The notes beneath the pieces are model-generated. The model saw only the letters and a list, made by a program, of their open reading frames with translations, ran no database searches and was not told the DNA's origin. A program made the position numbers and the translations under genes. DNA of 64,000 nucleotides, from assembly GCA_037976565.1 (NCBI GenBank), contig CP137679.1, positions 13,456,780 through 13,520,779 of the forward strand, written 5' to 3'. Below are positions 13,779 to 27,330 of the stretch, piece by piece; positions within the stretch are counted from its first letter, which is position 1, and each line of letters starts with the position of its first letter. The stretch comes from Mesocentrotus franciscanus. Taxonomy: Eukaryota > Echinodermata > Echinoidea > Camarodonta > Strongylocentrotidae.

Positions 13779-14261
13779 GTAAATGAGAAAGAGAGAGAGA
13801 GAGAAGGGAATAGAGAGAGAGAGAGAGAGAGAGAAAGAAAGAAAGAGAGACAGAGAGATGAAGAGAGAGAGAGAGATATATATAGAAAGAATGGAATAGA
13901 GAGATATATACATATATAAATTATATATATATAAACATATATATATATATATAAACATATATATAAATATATAAAGAATGGAATAGAGAGAGAGAGAAAG
14001 AGAGAAAGAGAGAGAGATAGAGAGAGTGTGTGAGAGAGAGAGAGAGAGGGAATAGAGAGAGAGAGAGAGTAAAAGAAAGAAAGAGAGACAGAGAGATGAA
14101 GAGAGAGAGAGAGAGATATATATAGAAAGAATGGAATAGAGAGATATATACATATATAAATTATATATATATATAAACATATATATATAAACATATATAT
14201 AAATATATAAAGAATGGAATAGAGAGAGAGAGAAAGAGAGAAAGAGAGAGAGAGAGAGAGA

Positions 14262-14292
<31 letters not shown>

Positions 14293-14510
14293 GGAATAGA
14301 GAGAGAGAGAGTAAAAGAAAGAAAGAGAGACAGAGAGATGAAGAGAGAGAGAGAGAGATATATATATAGAAAGAATGGAATAGAGAGATATATACATATA
14401 TAAATTATATATATATAAACATATATATATATATAAACATATATATAAATATATAAAGAATGGAATAGAGAGAGAGAGAGAGAAAGAGAGAAAGAGAGAG
14501 AGATAAAGAG

Positions 14511-14548
<38 letters not shown>
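13779..14548. repeat. Compound minisatellite, about 240-bp unit, three copies
   Basis: The landmark AGAAAGAATGGAATAGAGAG recurs at about 13884, 14124 and 14368, giving periods of about 240 and 244 bases. Each unit joins a (GA)n part, an AT part with ATATATACATATATAA, a second AAGAATGGAATAGAGAG and a GTGTGTGAGAGAG part. Microsatellites have therefore been amplified as part of a longer unit. The long minus-strand frames here are repeat translations. Confidence 0.93.
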
Positions 14549-14550
<2 letters not shown>

Positions 14551-15240
14551 CTATATAGCATGGTAAGAAGAGGGGAAAAATCAAAAGTAGGGTTGATTGT
14601 TTAAACAAATAACCAGCGGGAGATAGGGACACGTCACGGAGTGTTCCCCAGTGGCCCAACAAGATCGAAGCAGTGCTGCTATGCCTTTTCAAGAAAAAAA
14701 CCCATCTTATCGATTGGCACCTATGAAATTTCACTTTATGCGTCAGAAGAAGTCTACACGACATCTCCTTAAAATCTAGATTTTTCAGACATTCTAGAAG
14801 ATACAGTTAGACAGTGATTTTTGAGGTGCTGAAAAAACAATTACAGCAATTTTGAAGGACGACGGTGTAAGAATATATCCTTCATATATCGTTCCCATGC
14901 CGACTGCCATTATCATTTCTACCTCTGATTCCAAACGTACTACTATTGATAACCGTCGAAATACCGGTAGTGGATGTGCATTGTGTTTAATACATTATAC
15001 GATTTCAAAATCAGTAAATCTGAAATTCCAGGCAATAAAAATTACAAAACGAAAATTGATTGTTATGCTTTCTATACAAACGCGAGGTTCGATAATGTAA
15101 ATGCTGGTATATGAATATGTTGATTAAATTACCCGTATATAGTCATCATAATAACCACTAGATACGTTATGTTGTCCTTGATTGAATAGTCATGATGATA
15201 AAATAGCGAAAACCGATTGAATTTTTAATGTTGCGGTATA

Positions 15241-15278
<38 letters not shown>

Positions 15279-15633
15279 TTAATTAATGCATTTACATAGT
15301 ACCCGCTCCTTCACATGATGTATGCGATAAAGGTAGAAACACTCGTTGATGCTGCAACCGATCAACAAATAACGAGCATTCACAATACCCAGCGTGCCTT
15401 ACCACATATTTTACATAGGAATGATTTGTACAGTCATACGTCTTATGGGTGTCGAGTCTGGAGTGTACAGGTCATCTTTAATATCATCATAATTTTAATA
15501 ACATTATAGACCCTGAAATACTCTGCTTTTTCATGCACTAAATTTGTGATTTGCTTTTCTATGGGTGTATTCGTGGAATCACCACGCTTGTTTGCATGAA
15601 GAAAGAGTCAGAGTAACATTGCAGCTACTTATA
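14549..15633. other. Non-coding stretch, no gene seen
   Basis: The stretch includes a (TA)n-(T)n run at about 15240-15280. Two short frames (14852-15100 and 15315-15509) show no recognisable similarity. Confidence 0.5.
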
Positions 15634-16653
15634 CAGGGCGTATCAATTAAAAGTTTACCCAACTTTGGTAGCTCCTAATTGAAAATGTATAACCAATATG
15701 ACTTTGAAATTGGTTTCATGATGAAGAATAACTTATTTTCTGTCCAATGATACCCTATTCATAATATTTCTGCCACGGGTGAATGAACAACAGGGTCTTT
15801 GAAAAGTTTTGTCAAAATCGCCTTGTTCCAAGTTTGGGCTTAAGGAACCAATGTTGGTCAGGCAATATGCATGTGCTTCTTTGGTCTTATCCTTTTAAAA
15901 GTTAAATTGTGCCTCGTGCTTCAGTGCTTCATTGTTTATAATGGTGCAATGTAACTAGGCTTCCACAGAACCTTGTTTTAATCGACAGGATAACCTTTAA
16001 TCATTTTAGACAGCCTACTAACTTCTTGTCTCATGATATCTAAGTTCTCTCTGCTCACTTGTCCACTGCACCATTTCACACACGTAAAGAGCAGAAGGTG
16101 TTTATCTCGAATAGCGATCGAAAACTCAAAGGTTACTAAACCCAAATGCAAGCATTTATGATGATAAATATCAAATTAATTGACAGCAGACTTTCATTAA
16201 AAAAGACATCCCAGATAAACTTTATCAATTTGTATCACTCAATGAGAAGGTTACCTCACACAAGGGATGCGAATGAAGTCAAGAGTGTAATCATCATAAC
16301 AAAAAGAATATCATAAATTTGCTTGTAATAAGCACTTCTTTGAGTTTGAGTTGATGTTAACACTTTTTACCCCAACTGCCTAATAGTCAATGTAAATAAG
16401 AGAGCAATTATTTTGGAATGAGATAACACACACATAATGGCTTTTGACCCACATTCATTGATTCAGCCCAAACTTGGTACAAGAGGATTTTGACAATACT
16501 TTTTGAAAATCCTGCTGTTCACTCATCCTTGGCAGCACAATTGTGACAAATTAGTTTTTCTTTACAATAACATATGATTCAAGGTCACACAGGTTATAAG
16601 TTTTTAATTAGAAGCTACCAAAAATTGGGTAAACCTTTGTTTGATACGCACTG
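15634..16653. mobile_element. Non-autonomous mariner-like DNA transposon with long inverted repeats
   Basis: The left end CAGGGCGTATCAATTAAAAG is matched in reverse complement by the right end, which reads CAGTGCGTATCAAACAAAGG inward. The match resumes further in around GTTTACCCAA and TTTGGTAGC. A second matching block links about 15772-15842 to about 16465-16540, so the inverted arms are at least about 200 bases long. A TA dinucleotide lies directly outside both ends (15632-15633 and 16654-16655). TA duplication and CAGTG-like tips are typical of Tc1/mariner elements. No transposase frame is present in the 1,020 bases. Confidence 0.85.
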
Positions 16654-16655
16654 TA

Positions 16656-18768
16656 TACACCATCAAGTGTACGACGATCAGACAATTAAAGTAGGAATTT
16701 GTAATATACAGCAGGAGAATATTTTAAGTAAATTAAATTCAAGATACTAGTGTGAACAAGCTACAGGGGGAGATAAGAAGGAGAAATAGCACATTAACAT
16801 CATGGAATGGGAAAAGGGAGAGTAAGTTTAGTTAAAAACAAAATACAATCTCTTAAAGAGAGGGACGAGACAAAATCAATTAAATACGTAGGCAGGAGGG
16901 GAGTGAGTATGGATAAACAAGAGATTGATATAATTGATTTTAATACAATAATTCAGAAAAATGAAGTCAGTGAAAAAAAGTTAATATGGCAAAGCAAAAG
17001 TGAAGCAAAGTCTACATTTACAGTATGAAAACAAATATCATGAATGCCACGAAATCATAACACATAGTAGAAAATAAAAGCATAGTGTGTGCTGGAATAA
17101 TCAAAAACAGAATGAGATGCAAAGGAAAAAATGAAACTCTAATTAGTCATAAGCAGTTGAAATGTCACAGTAATGAACATGTACTTTATTATAATTGTTT
17201 GAGTGTATCATTTGAGCTTTGAAATATCAATTTTGATATTGAACTTCCATCTACATAAATCAAGTCCCGCCAAAATTCAGTCCATGCACTAAATAAAATC
17301 TAGAATATAAGTTTAATACTCATATGATTATATTCCTTGTTCGATAAAATGCGATTTCGAATAACTTTGAATGGCGTGACATACTGAACATTTGTAAAAG
17401 GGGAGTAAAATTCTAACAAATTTTGGAGTGTATTTTTTTCTTTCGTCCATGTCGTGTAAAATGTATGAAGCGGATTATAGAGTATCTGAAGTAGATAGCG
17501 TTTTGTAAATGCCGACAATAAGTCTTGTTATTTTATTTTCTTATATACCAACATTATTTTTGGACGCTCATGTATAATCGGATACCTACCAAGCTACTGA
17601 AATTAGAATTGAGTACGGTTGATAACATTTAAAGGAATAAGAGGGATAGAACAGAAACACCCCAATACTGTAATAATTCATTTCTTATGACGTACATGTT
17701 GTTACCATATATCTATTTTAAATTTTATTTTATGTGATGCTAATGGAATTCAAAATGATCTATTTGTTTATAGTGTCTCCTAAATAGATCAGTATATTGT
17801 GAGAAATATAAGCAAAATAACCATATAGCCTCATTCTGCTCGTTTTGAAATATGCTATTGTTGTGTACAGTATTTTGGCCAGTATAACGGGGTTTTCCCC
17901 TTTTATTTCTTCTTCCCGTAATTATATTGAATAACAATGATAGACAGCGCTTTAGTGTATTTCTGAAGGTCACTTTACATAAAATACCGCTGTAGAAATC
18001 TGATGTCATCGATAACTAATCCATTATTTAGTGTTACCTGTAAATGTTTTGGAGCGCACGCCGACATACCCAATTAAGCCTTTGTACCCGGTTACGCTTA
18101 ACTAATTTATGACGTTTTCGCTGGAAATACAGTCAGAGTAGCAGATCTGTTGTTATTTGAAAAACGTATTCTGAGTAGAAAGTACTTTATATGTGTATTT
18201 AATCCCTTCTCTTTTTAAATATGGATAAGTCCATGGCGTCTCATAATAAAATTGAATGAAAAAATACTACTTTTGACATTTATGACAACTTTAGTAGGGA
18301 ATAGAGGAATAGAGTGACTTCCTGTGACATTGTGACAATTACATTTCGAATTCCTACTGTCAAATGCATGCTTGTTTGTAATAATTTGTTAGCAAATATT
18401 TTGTGTAGCCTACGCATTTTCCTGTGAAGCATTTCTCTTAAGCAAATAGCCCCCCCCCCCTCAAAAATAAGGGGGTACTTAATGTTTATTTTGTATTGTT
18501 CGTGAATCAGAGGGCTTGAAGGAAATATATTTTCATTAAATAAAGATTCTTTTAAATACCAGAGTAATATATTTTTGTTCTAGGTGATCATTTTAGAAGG
18601 GTAAAATGGAAAATAACATTTTTGGTCTGTCATCACAAATGTAGCTTAGCTCGTTAAAAACTTTCCCCAACGCCTTTTTGGATTTCGGTGTATTATCTTG
18701 ATAATTATTATGGGGGATGGATGATCAAGTTGAGCCTATGACATTTACAATGGTAAGCGAGCTGATAT
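16656..18768. other. Non-coding stretch, no gene seen
   Basis: Short frames at 16807-17028 (+), 17300-17518 (-) and 17740-18009 (-) have no recognisable similarity or splice context. A poly-C run lies near 18451-18460. Confidence 0.45.
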
Positions 18769-19072
18769 GGGGTGTGTTTCACAAAGATCCTAAGTTGAAC
18801 TTGTCTCTAAGTTGGACTTAAACATTATGGAAAGCCGTTAGCACCTTTGAAAACATTTGAAAAGTTATTTTAAATGGCATAAAATGTTGATTCAAATCAT
18901 TCTATTATCAAGGAGATTTCATATTCTTGATGTGGAATTTATGAACAGTCTAAAATACTTGAATTTTTGCTTTTGAATATACTTTATTTGAAGGCTACAC
19001 ATGGCTCTCCATAATTTTTAAGTCCAACTTAGAGTTATGTTCGACTTAGGATCTTTGTGAAACACCCCCCTG
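18769..19072. mobile_element. Foldback element (MITE) with GTTTCACAAAGATCCTAAGT ends
   Basis: The left arm (about 18769-18835) contains GTTTCACAAAGATCCTAAGT and then CTCTAAGTTGGACTTAAA. The right arm (about 19005-19072) is its reverse complement with few mismatches. The arms are about 65 bases in an element of about 300. I could not define a target duplication. A relative with similar tips is at 51011-51292. Confidence 0.8.
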
Positions 19073-21579
19073 CTGTGTAAAAGAGTTTGAAGGGAGGGGT
19101 GAGTGTCTAATGGAATGGGAGCAGAGTGCCGTTTTGGGAGGTGGTTGCATGGAAGACGCGAGGTCTAGCTTGTCATCTCAAACTCGGGGAGTGATGCGGA
19201 GGAGTCTGATGGGAGGAAACTCACCTCATCCTCTCCCACTCAATTTCACACGTACAATGTATTTCTATTATTCATTTATTCTTTCTTTTGCAATTTAATG
19301 TGATATTTTGTTTACCTTGATAGGGGCCTCATTTACAAGCAAAAGTTGCTCCTCATAGAGGTCCTAGCCTAACATATGTATTCTGTAGTTATGATTTGTA
19401 ATACAAAAAAATATGATGCCAAATAAAATGAATTGAATTAAATTGAATGAACAGATACATTTAGGATATTATGTAAGTATGATTTAAGAACATGAAAAAA
19501 GGGAATTAGTACCGCCAGTGTCTTTAATAATGACAGTTATTGCATGTTTCGTCGCAGATCGCAATCCATGTTTTGTATTCACAATTACAATTTTTAAAGT
19601 TATATTCCGAATGTAATTTCTTTAAAAATACATTTCCTTTAGGAGTAGGTCAATTCTAAACAAACTTGACTTTTGATTCTTTCATGAATAAATATATATG
19701 AGGGTTCAAAATCTTTCCCCCACACTTTCCCCCTCTTCAACTTTGCAAACAGTTTTCCAAATGTGAGGGTCGTGTAGGAAGAAGAGAATGAGAGAGAGAG
19801 AGAGAGAGAGAGATATACTGAGAGACACGTGAAAATTAAATTTGTAAATGTTTATAGAAGCTTAAAACTGTATGTAAAAATATAGAATGTCATTGAAGCA
19901 AAATCGCTGATTACAGTTAACGATCTGAAAATTTAACGAGGCATAATTTGAGTTACAATTTCATCATTATATGTTCCTAGAAACAAGTAAGAATAAAAAA
20001 CATAATAAAAGATAATCGAGAACGACATAAAAAGGGTGAAAGAGAGACCACATGCCCAGTGGAGTATACAAATAGAGATAACAAAGATAGATTGGACCGT
20101 TATTCCAGCATGGCATAGTTCAACGCAGCAGAGTGACGTATAAGTTGTGACTCGGCGTTATGAAGCAGGGAAAATGAAATTTGAAGGACTTCCACACAAA
20201 TAATTGATTCTGACATTTTTCTTCAACATGAGCAGCGAATGAACGAAGCGTAAAATCAATTGAAAACACAAAATATGCCATTAGGTGATCCACGCTCAAC
20301 CCTCCACCTGTCTAAACGCTGGACGGGTACACCTCTCTTACCCTTCCCTCCCATCACCCCTCCCATTCTCTACACACAACCCCTTTAACTGCCCCTGTGA
20401 AAAATAGGGGAGGAGGGGGGGGGGCAGCTCTTGGAGCGCTATACGTACACAAGCTTGATAATATCAGGTTTATATTACCTTCATCATACCCATGTTGCAA
20501 TGGGAGCATATTTTGTTTACCCGCGTCATGTAACATTTCTATGACCCTCCGATGCACTTTTTTCCACTTTCTGCCGGTAAAACGCATGCGCTAACAGCCG
20601 CTCGCCGCTCTTCCCTTCCCTTTTATCATGGGGATTGGTGTAGAAAATTTGCAACATAGCTGTTTTTCCATCACTCATTATAATGTCCATCTCAAACCTC
20701 AAATGACTCTAATGTACCGGAGCTAGACTCGCGATTCATCTCCCTGCACTCCAAATACCAAAAAATGTACATTTGTAAACATGTACTGATTTTTTTTTCT
20801 TCTGATGTTTGCAGCTTGGTGCATTTTAGGATAACACGTCCCATGCTTGTTTCTCTTTATAGTGCTATTCACAACATAATAAGCTTGGACATGTTTGTCT
20901 TTATCAATATGTATAGAGTACAAACACCGTAAACAAAATGGTCGAGCTTTTCTTGTTTCCGAAATATATTTGATTCTGATAATGTGCATTTGTATTAGCA
21001 TTATAAGGGAATGGTACTTTCAGTGGAAAAAGTTATTATTTTCTTACCTTTATCCTCATGGTCAAAGAGGTATTCTGATTTGAAGAAAAAAAAAACAAGT
21101 TGAGCAGTCTTGTTACAATGAAAATCCCGTCGTTGTGTTCTACTTCCTTTGTATCAATTTTCTACTTATAAAGATGACCTAAGAATTCTTTTCACACGAT
21201 ACTTGATTGTTCGATGATTGATTGATATCGATGAATGCTTGGGCATGGAACTGTGAAAAGTGCAAGTCTGTGTATTTTTTGTTTACCCTAGACTGATTTC
21301 ACTTGTGTTAAGTATGAATTGATATAAGAATATATTACTTCCCTCGATAAATAGAATACTTTTGCAATATCAACATACCTCAAAGATTTTCAAATCTGAT
21401 TTTGAAGGAAAAAAAAAGACTTTCCGAACTGAATTTAAAGGTGATTTTGTAAATTTTAATTCATGCGAGATTTCATATTTCCATTTTGCGTAAATATTTG
21501 AAATACATCAACGTACTCACTTAGTTCATCCATATAAAACATGTAATGCACATATCTACAATTTGAATCTCTCACCCCT

Positions 21580-21610
<31 letters not shown>

Positions 21611-21999
21611 CCCCTCCCCCCTCTCTCTCTGTGTCTTTCCCCACATCCCTTTCTCAAATACACCCCCTATTTCTTCAGATATTGCCATGAACTTGTCTGA
21701 TCTACAAATGACCTTAGTTATAAATAGCCTCTATATCGTCCTTTGTTGTAGGGTGTTATTATAGGATGGTAAAAATTAAACTTTATGAATCTTTAAGATA
21801 ATGATAAAACTAATAATGATATACCATACTTTTATAGTGCATATCACAAATATGTCCCTCTGCGCTGTAATGGAGGGAAGGAAAGGAAAAGAAAAAGGAT
21901 AGAGCATACCTCTGTAAGGCGTCAGTTAATCACTGGTAACTGTATCTAAAAACACACGTTTTATGACGTGTTTTGAAGTTGTCAACATTTTACAACGTT
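19073..21999. other. Non-coding stretch with short (GA)n/(CT)n tracts
   Basis: No gene is seen. A (GA)n tract lies at about 19790-19813, poly-G at about 20412-20422, and (CT)n at about 21580-21606. Frames near 20354-20594 on the two strands overlap and neither is recognisable. Confidence 0.5.
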
Positions 22000-22147
22000 G
22001 TGGCGTGCGCCTGTAATCCAGCTAACAATGGAAGTTACAAACCGATTCAGCCGAGGACGCAGGTTCGAAACTGAGTCACGTCTTTCAGATGGTGACGTCA
22101 AAGGTCGTAAATAATCATATCTGATTAATACACGTCTGTAAAAACCT

Positions 22148-22192
<45 letters not shown>
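22000..22192 (+). mobile_element. SINE with 7SL/Alu-like head and (CA)n tail
   Basis: The 5' end reads GGCGTGCGCCTGTAATCCAG, strikingly like the 5' domain of 7SL RNA and 7SL-derived SINEs. About 60 bases downstream lies GGTTCGAAACT, a good pol III B box. A body beginning CGTCTTTCAGATGGTGACG follows, then TACACGTCTGTAAAAACC and a (CA)n tail. A second copy with the same start and body is at 27331-27508 on the minus strand. The shared start in both copies argues that this is the true 5' end. Confidence 0.75.
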
Positions 22193-23249
22193 ATAATCTA
22201 CAGCAACCGTAGCGTGTACCTTTAAACCTTATAAGGAGTTAAAGGATGTGTGTTTCTCTTGGCGGGAAGAAAGTGCAATCAGGCAGCCGAACTCTTTAGC
22301 GCTGGCTGCGACGGGTTTTAGCCAGGTTGGCCCGTAGAGTACGTCATGCTGAAACAGGTGTAGGCCTCGGGCCGTTATGTTTCCTCCTTTGCTAACCCTG
22401 GAAGAGGGAAAGACCGAGTAGGCCTATTACAAAGGTGGGTTTTAGGTGGGCAAATTGGAATGAAAGAAACGTTGATTCGTTGTGGGTTTATTTTTTTACA
22501 GCCACACCATACGTATAAGTGTACGACAAATGGGTCAGGACTTTCCCGCCGTTTTTGTGTATGAATGCTGTTCAATGTTTCATCCGTTTCTCTTCTATAA
22601 ATCTTCCATTATTACATTCATTTTTGCTGGCTGTACATGCAATTCAGTTACTCTGTATGTTCTGAAATTTACTTATCTAATTTCTCTACCCTTATCTATA
22701 TCTCCTTTTCTTTCAGTATATTTTACTTTAATGTATCTACACTCAATTCCACTTCGAATTGTTGGAACTATGGCTACATATTGATCTATCAAGGGACGTG
22801 ACAGATAGTTTAGGCAGTTGATATGGACATTCCATCTATAAATATAATGTGGGAATATGTTCAATTCACTTGATTAACAGCCGATATTAACATCTTGAAG
22901 TTCTAAGAAAACAGCCCGTTACCAAAAAACAAAAAACAAAAGTAGGTAGAAATTTGTTCAAACAAAATGAATATCGATTACAGTTATTGACAACTTTTAA
23001 ACAGACATTGCAAATAAACAAGGGACCGAAATTATTGTGGATACGATGTAGGTGGGGTCTTCTCATTTTCTTTTTTTCCATCCTGTCTCACTCTTCATTC
23101 CCTTTTTTTAATCCAATTCTATTTCCACTTTTTGTTTGCTTTCTTTTTCGCCATTCGATTGGGGCGCGTGCCCCTTGCTACCCTGCAGCTACGCCATAAG
23201 GGAGGAGAGAGAAAATAACATATCATTAGGATGCATGGAAATATAACAA
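22193..23249. other. Non-coding stretch, no gene seen
   Basis: Frames at 22482-22784 (+) and 22954-23199 (+) are hydrophobic, AT-rich and unrecognisable. They lack exon-like codon use. Confidence 0.45.
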
Positions 23250-23285
23250 AAAAGAGAGGATAGAGAGGGGGAGGGAGGGCGAGGG

Positions 23286-23316
<31 letters not shown>

Positions 23317-23432
23317 GTCAGACAGACAAACAGTCAAACAGACATAGAAAAAGGGAGGGGTAGAGGCAGAGAGATAGGGACAGAGAGACAGGGAGAGAGA
23401 GAGACAGACAAAGAGGCAGATACACAGACAGG

Positions 23433-23498
<66 letters not shown>

Positions 23499-24310
23499 GG
23501 AAGAGAGAGATGGACGAATGAGGGAAGGCGAATGGTTTCTCTCGAAGGATATAGTTTGGCGCCATGCTCCAGTGTTCTCACGCCATTCACTGCCAATGGT
23601 TGTTCGTCAGCACCACCTTAAATGTGCACACAGCTACAAGTAAAACGATGCAAAATGGTCTCCAGCATGATCGGCTAATGGGCGGGAAAATGGGACCATA
23701 AATACGGCATAGTCGTTTGGATCGGTGGTCGAGGGTTGCACGGACTTTTGAAGAGAGTCTCTGTGCAGAGGTATTTGTAATGAGAAAAAAAAATGGCGGG
23801 ATACAAGCAGATATGTAGGTAGAAAGGTAGACGAAGAGGGGGGGGGGGCGGTAAGAATGATGATGAGGAAAAGAGATAACAGTTAGGTAGGGAAGGGGAA
23901 GTAGATAATGAAAGAGATCAGAGGGAAGAGAGAAAGAGATATGGAAAGGGAGAAAGGGGCGACAGAAGGAGGAGGAATGAAAGAGAGGGGAAGGGGAAGA
24001 GAGAAGGAAGGGGAGAACATAAATATGGGAGGGGTGAGTTGAAGAAAGAGCGATAATGACAAATGTAGTTGGAGAAAGGGAGGTAGAAGAGAGAGATAAC
24101 AAGAGAGGTACAGAGACAATGAAAGAGAGGGGGAGATAGACAGAGAAATATAAGAGAGAAAAAAATATGGGAGAAATATAAGCAGGTAAAGAAAAATAAT
24201 ATGATGTAGCTAGACAGAGAGAGTGAGGGGGAGGGGAGAGAACGAGACAGAGAGAAAGAAATATAGATACAGAGAGAGAGAGAGAGAGAGACAGAGAGAT
24301 GAGAGGGAGA
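23250..24310. repeat. Extended (GA)n-rich region
   Basis: This is about 1 kb of largely purine sequence, with long pure GA runs at about 23294-23317, 23436-23493 and 24272-24298. A less repetitive stretch at about 23500-23830 includes a poly-G near 23840. Minus-strand frames of 78 to 171 codons are Ser/Leu/Pro repeat translations. Confidence 0.9.
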
Positions 24311-25337
24311 AATGTGGAATGTTAGAGAGTAAGTAGGATCAACGTTACAAGCTACGGATAATTATACTATGGTTTCAAATTAATAATGAAATGATGCCCC
24401 ATGATCGTCTTAATATCAATTCGCTGTCTTTCTGTGGTTGGCTTCCAGCTAGAGAGCTTGAACTCAGGGATACATGTCAACAAGAGATTTGTTCCCCTCA
24501 ATGTTGATAAGATACTAGCAATTGATAGCCGTAAGATCTAGAGGATGACCTTTGCGGTCCGACCTCGTCCTGTAAATCAATGAAATGTTTATTTGTATAA
24601 CCTATTTTATCAAATGAAAATATCCTAGACATATAAATATGGTGCACCATTTCTACACCGCTAAAAAATAGTAAGCGCGTTATAGCTAATGGATAAATGA
24701 ATGATTAATTTGTGGTTTGGTTGTAGTATAGTAATTAGGTGACGTATATAACATGTATAATATTTAAGATACAGTTTCTCAAATATCGTTATTCAAATAC
24801 AACCTTTTTAGTGGTTACTAGTTCGGGGAATACTATGCTAATACACATCATATAGACTTTAAAGAAAATCATTGTTACTTTAAATTGTGTATTATCCTCT
24901 TTTTTAAAGGAAAGGAGGTGGCTTCAGACATATTGATTATGTATTGATTAAGGGCCATACATGACATACATGTACGAGTTTTTTTTTTCGTTATTATTAT
25001 TAATGTAATATCTTCAATATGAAACTTTTTAAAATAATTTAACCGTGCAGTGCTCTAAGATATTTTATACATATTATATGAACCTTTCAAAAAGGATCCA
25101 TCGGATATTGAATATCATATCATATTCTAAAATTGTTTCACGCTTTACTTACTGGAAATGGTACATACAACACATTTAATGTATTTAATGTATTTATGTA
25201 ATAATTTAAAGTCAGTTTAATATGTGTATCCTCTGTTGTGTGAACTTGGGTAAGCAAATTATGTACAAATTATCTAAATGCTACGTATTCCAAATTTAAC
25301 TATTATTGTTATTCATTCATGGTATCTCCCATGAGCA
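24311..25337. other. Non-coding stretch, no gene seen
   Basis: This is AT-rich sequence without exon-like frames or recognised repeats. Confidence 0.5.
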
Positions 25338-25697
25338 TTAAAGGTAAAGGCCAGTTTTGGAAACGCCCCTCATGTGAAAGAATATGTTTGGAATAATACG
25401 TGATGATACAAATTTTGCCGGGAAACCGCCTACTAATTGATATATTTGGTAAATTATTATATCTATTGGGACCAAATAGATATCGCGCACGTGGCCGCGT
25501 AGTCCCATATATATCTTTCTGTGTACAGTGCTTGTAACTTTACCAAGACTGGGCCAAATTTCTTATCATTTTGATGATTCCAGAACCTTGCAGTACACAC
25601 CAATACTTATATGCTAGATGATCAACCTTTTCTGATCGATTCCACAACGTTTCTTTCACAATGCAATCGCATGACCAGAACTGGTCTTTATCTTTAA
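25338..25697. mobile_element. Foldback element, copy 1 (GTAGTCCCATATA core)
   Basis: The left arm TTAAAGGTAAAGGCCAG at 25338-25360 pairs with the right arm at 25675-25697, which ends TCTTTAA. The core at 25499-25682 reappears at 28123-28306 with 8 differences in 184 bases by my count. The minus-strand frame at 25540-25764 is a by-product of this repeat. Confidence 0.75.
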
Positions 25698-25879
25698 CAT
25701 ACTTATTTTTCTCAAATTGTCTTTGGGCCCTAACGATACGTGCGGTATGTGCAACATTTACCATATATTAATTATTCATTTAACGTAATGCCAAATGCAT
25801 ACAAAGAATATGCACTAACGATAATGTTGCAATCTATCGAAACCATGGCATGCATGCAATAAATCATACAACTTTTGAA

Positions 25880-25993
25880 ACTAAAGGAGCGAGAAGAGAG
25901 GAGAAAGAAAGAAAGAAAAAGAGAGATAAAGAGAGAGAGAGAGAGACAAAGAGAGAGAGAGAGAAAGAGTAAGAGAAAGAGAGAGAGAGAGGG

Positions 25994-26029
<36 letters not shown>

Positions 26030-26225
26030 AAGAGAGATAGAAAAAGAGAGAGAGGGAGAGAGAGAGAACTTTGTTCTATAAATATACAATCGAATCAAAT
26101 CAGTTTATTGAAATAAAATCTAAATTTGTTAATCATTATCATAAATGTAAACTAAGCGAGAGAGAGGGAAAGATATAGAGAGAGAAAGGAAGAGAGAAAT
26201 AGAGAGAGAGAGAGAGAGAGAATAA
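25880..26225. repeat. (GA)n microsatellites
   Basis: GA-rich runs span about 25890-26068 and 26157-26222, separated by about 90 AT-rich bases. The Arg/Glu (+) and Ser/Leu (-) frames are artefacts. Confidence 0.93.
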
Positions 26226-27330
26226 GATGGGAATGGGTTGGGGTGGGTGGTCAGCTATTGACATACTGCCAGACAGACATGGAGAACAATTAGATATTCC
26301 AGTAATTAAGATCCTGACGATTCAATCATGTGGACTAAATGGAATTATGTAGTTGAGTGGTGTGAACAAGTGTCGATCGGGGCTTTTAAGCTCAAGGTTT
26401 CAATTAAAGGATGCCTGGGTCTAATCATAAGGGGTTTGGATTCATCCTTGCCAGATCGTCAATGACAGAGACGGAACGACCTCGAATACGAGGAGGAATC
26501 GGTAATCGACCATGAATGCATCCTCTCAATAGAGAGTGCTTATACCCAGTCTCACCGACGAGACCTTGCAAACCAGATTGGCATGTGTACGGTCTAATTT
26601 TACTAAGAACGAATCTTAATTACTATGGTTCTTTGGTATTGACCAGGAAATCTATTGCGGACAATCGATTTTGCAAAAAAAGAAGACAAAAAAAACAATA
26701 AAATGCACTTTACGCTTTACGCCGGAGAAAACATGACTGACTGAGTCATTCTAAAATCACAGTGGTTATGGAAATATACGAGTATGGAGTAAATTAAACT
26801 CTCAAATGATGAAGTGTTGAACATTCCATCGCAGGATCTTATAGAAAACGTTCAAGTACGTGAGGATGACGATGTCTTTATCGTTTCCATGTAAAAAGGG
26901 TTTTTATAAGTAATTCCATTTTGTCTAAACATGGTTTAGTTTCTGTATAATACGATACATTGTTTGATGGGGGCATTAATTTCGTTATAAGAAGTTGAAG
27001 CTGTACACTGTTTTGATTCAGATGGTAAATTTAATTTGGCAATGCATAAAATGACAGAATGGGATGTGTTCCGAAAAGACGATTCCATAAAGCACACTGG
27101 AGATGGCGCTAGACATGATCATTGATCGTGCAGCAAGTGGTGATTCATATTTGCGATACATACAGCTTCCAGAAATGTTGCCCAGATAATGGATATTTCT
27201 GTTTTTGTACCAGCTGACGGTGATTCTACTTTATGGTAACATGCTATTCATTAAAACAAAGTGAAACCTTCGACACCCCCCCCCCCTTCTCTCTCTCTCT
27301 CTCTCTCTCTCCCTCTCACTATTATTGCCA
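26226..27330. other. Non-coding stretch ending in (C)n(CT)n
   Basis: No gene is seen. A poly-C followed by a CT run lies at about 27274-27312. Confidence 0.5.

Noticed and set aside
13779..14548. Regularly spaced repeats considered as a CRISPR-like array
   Set aside because: The units are contiguous low-complexity repeats of about 240 bases without distinct spacers, in a eukaryotic context.
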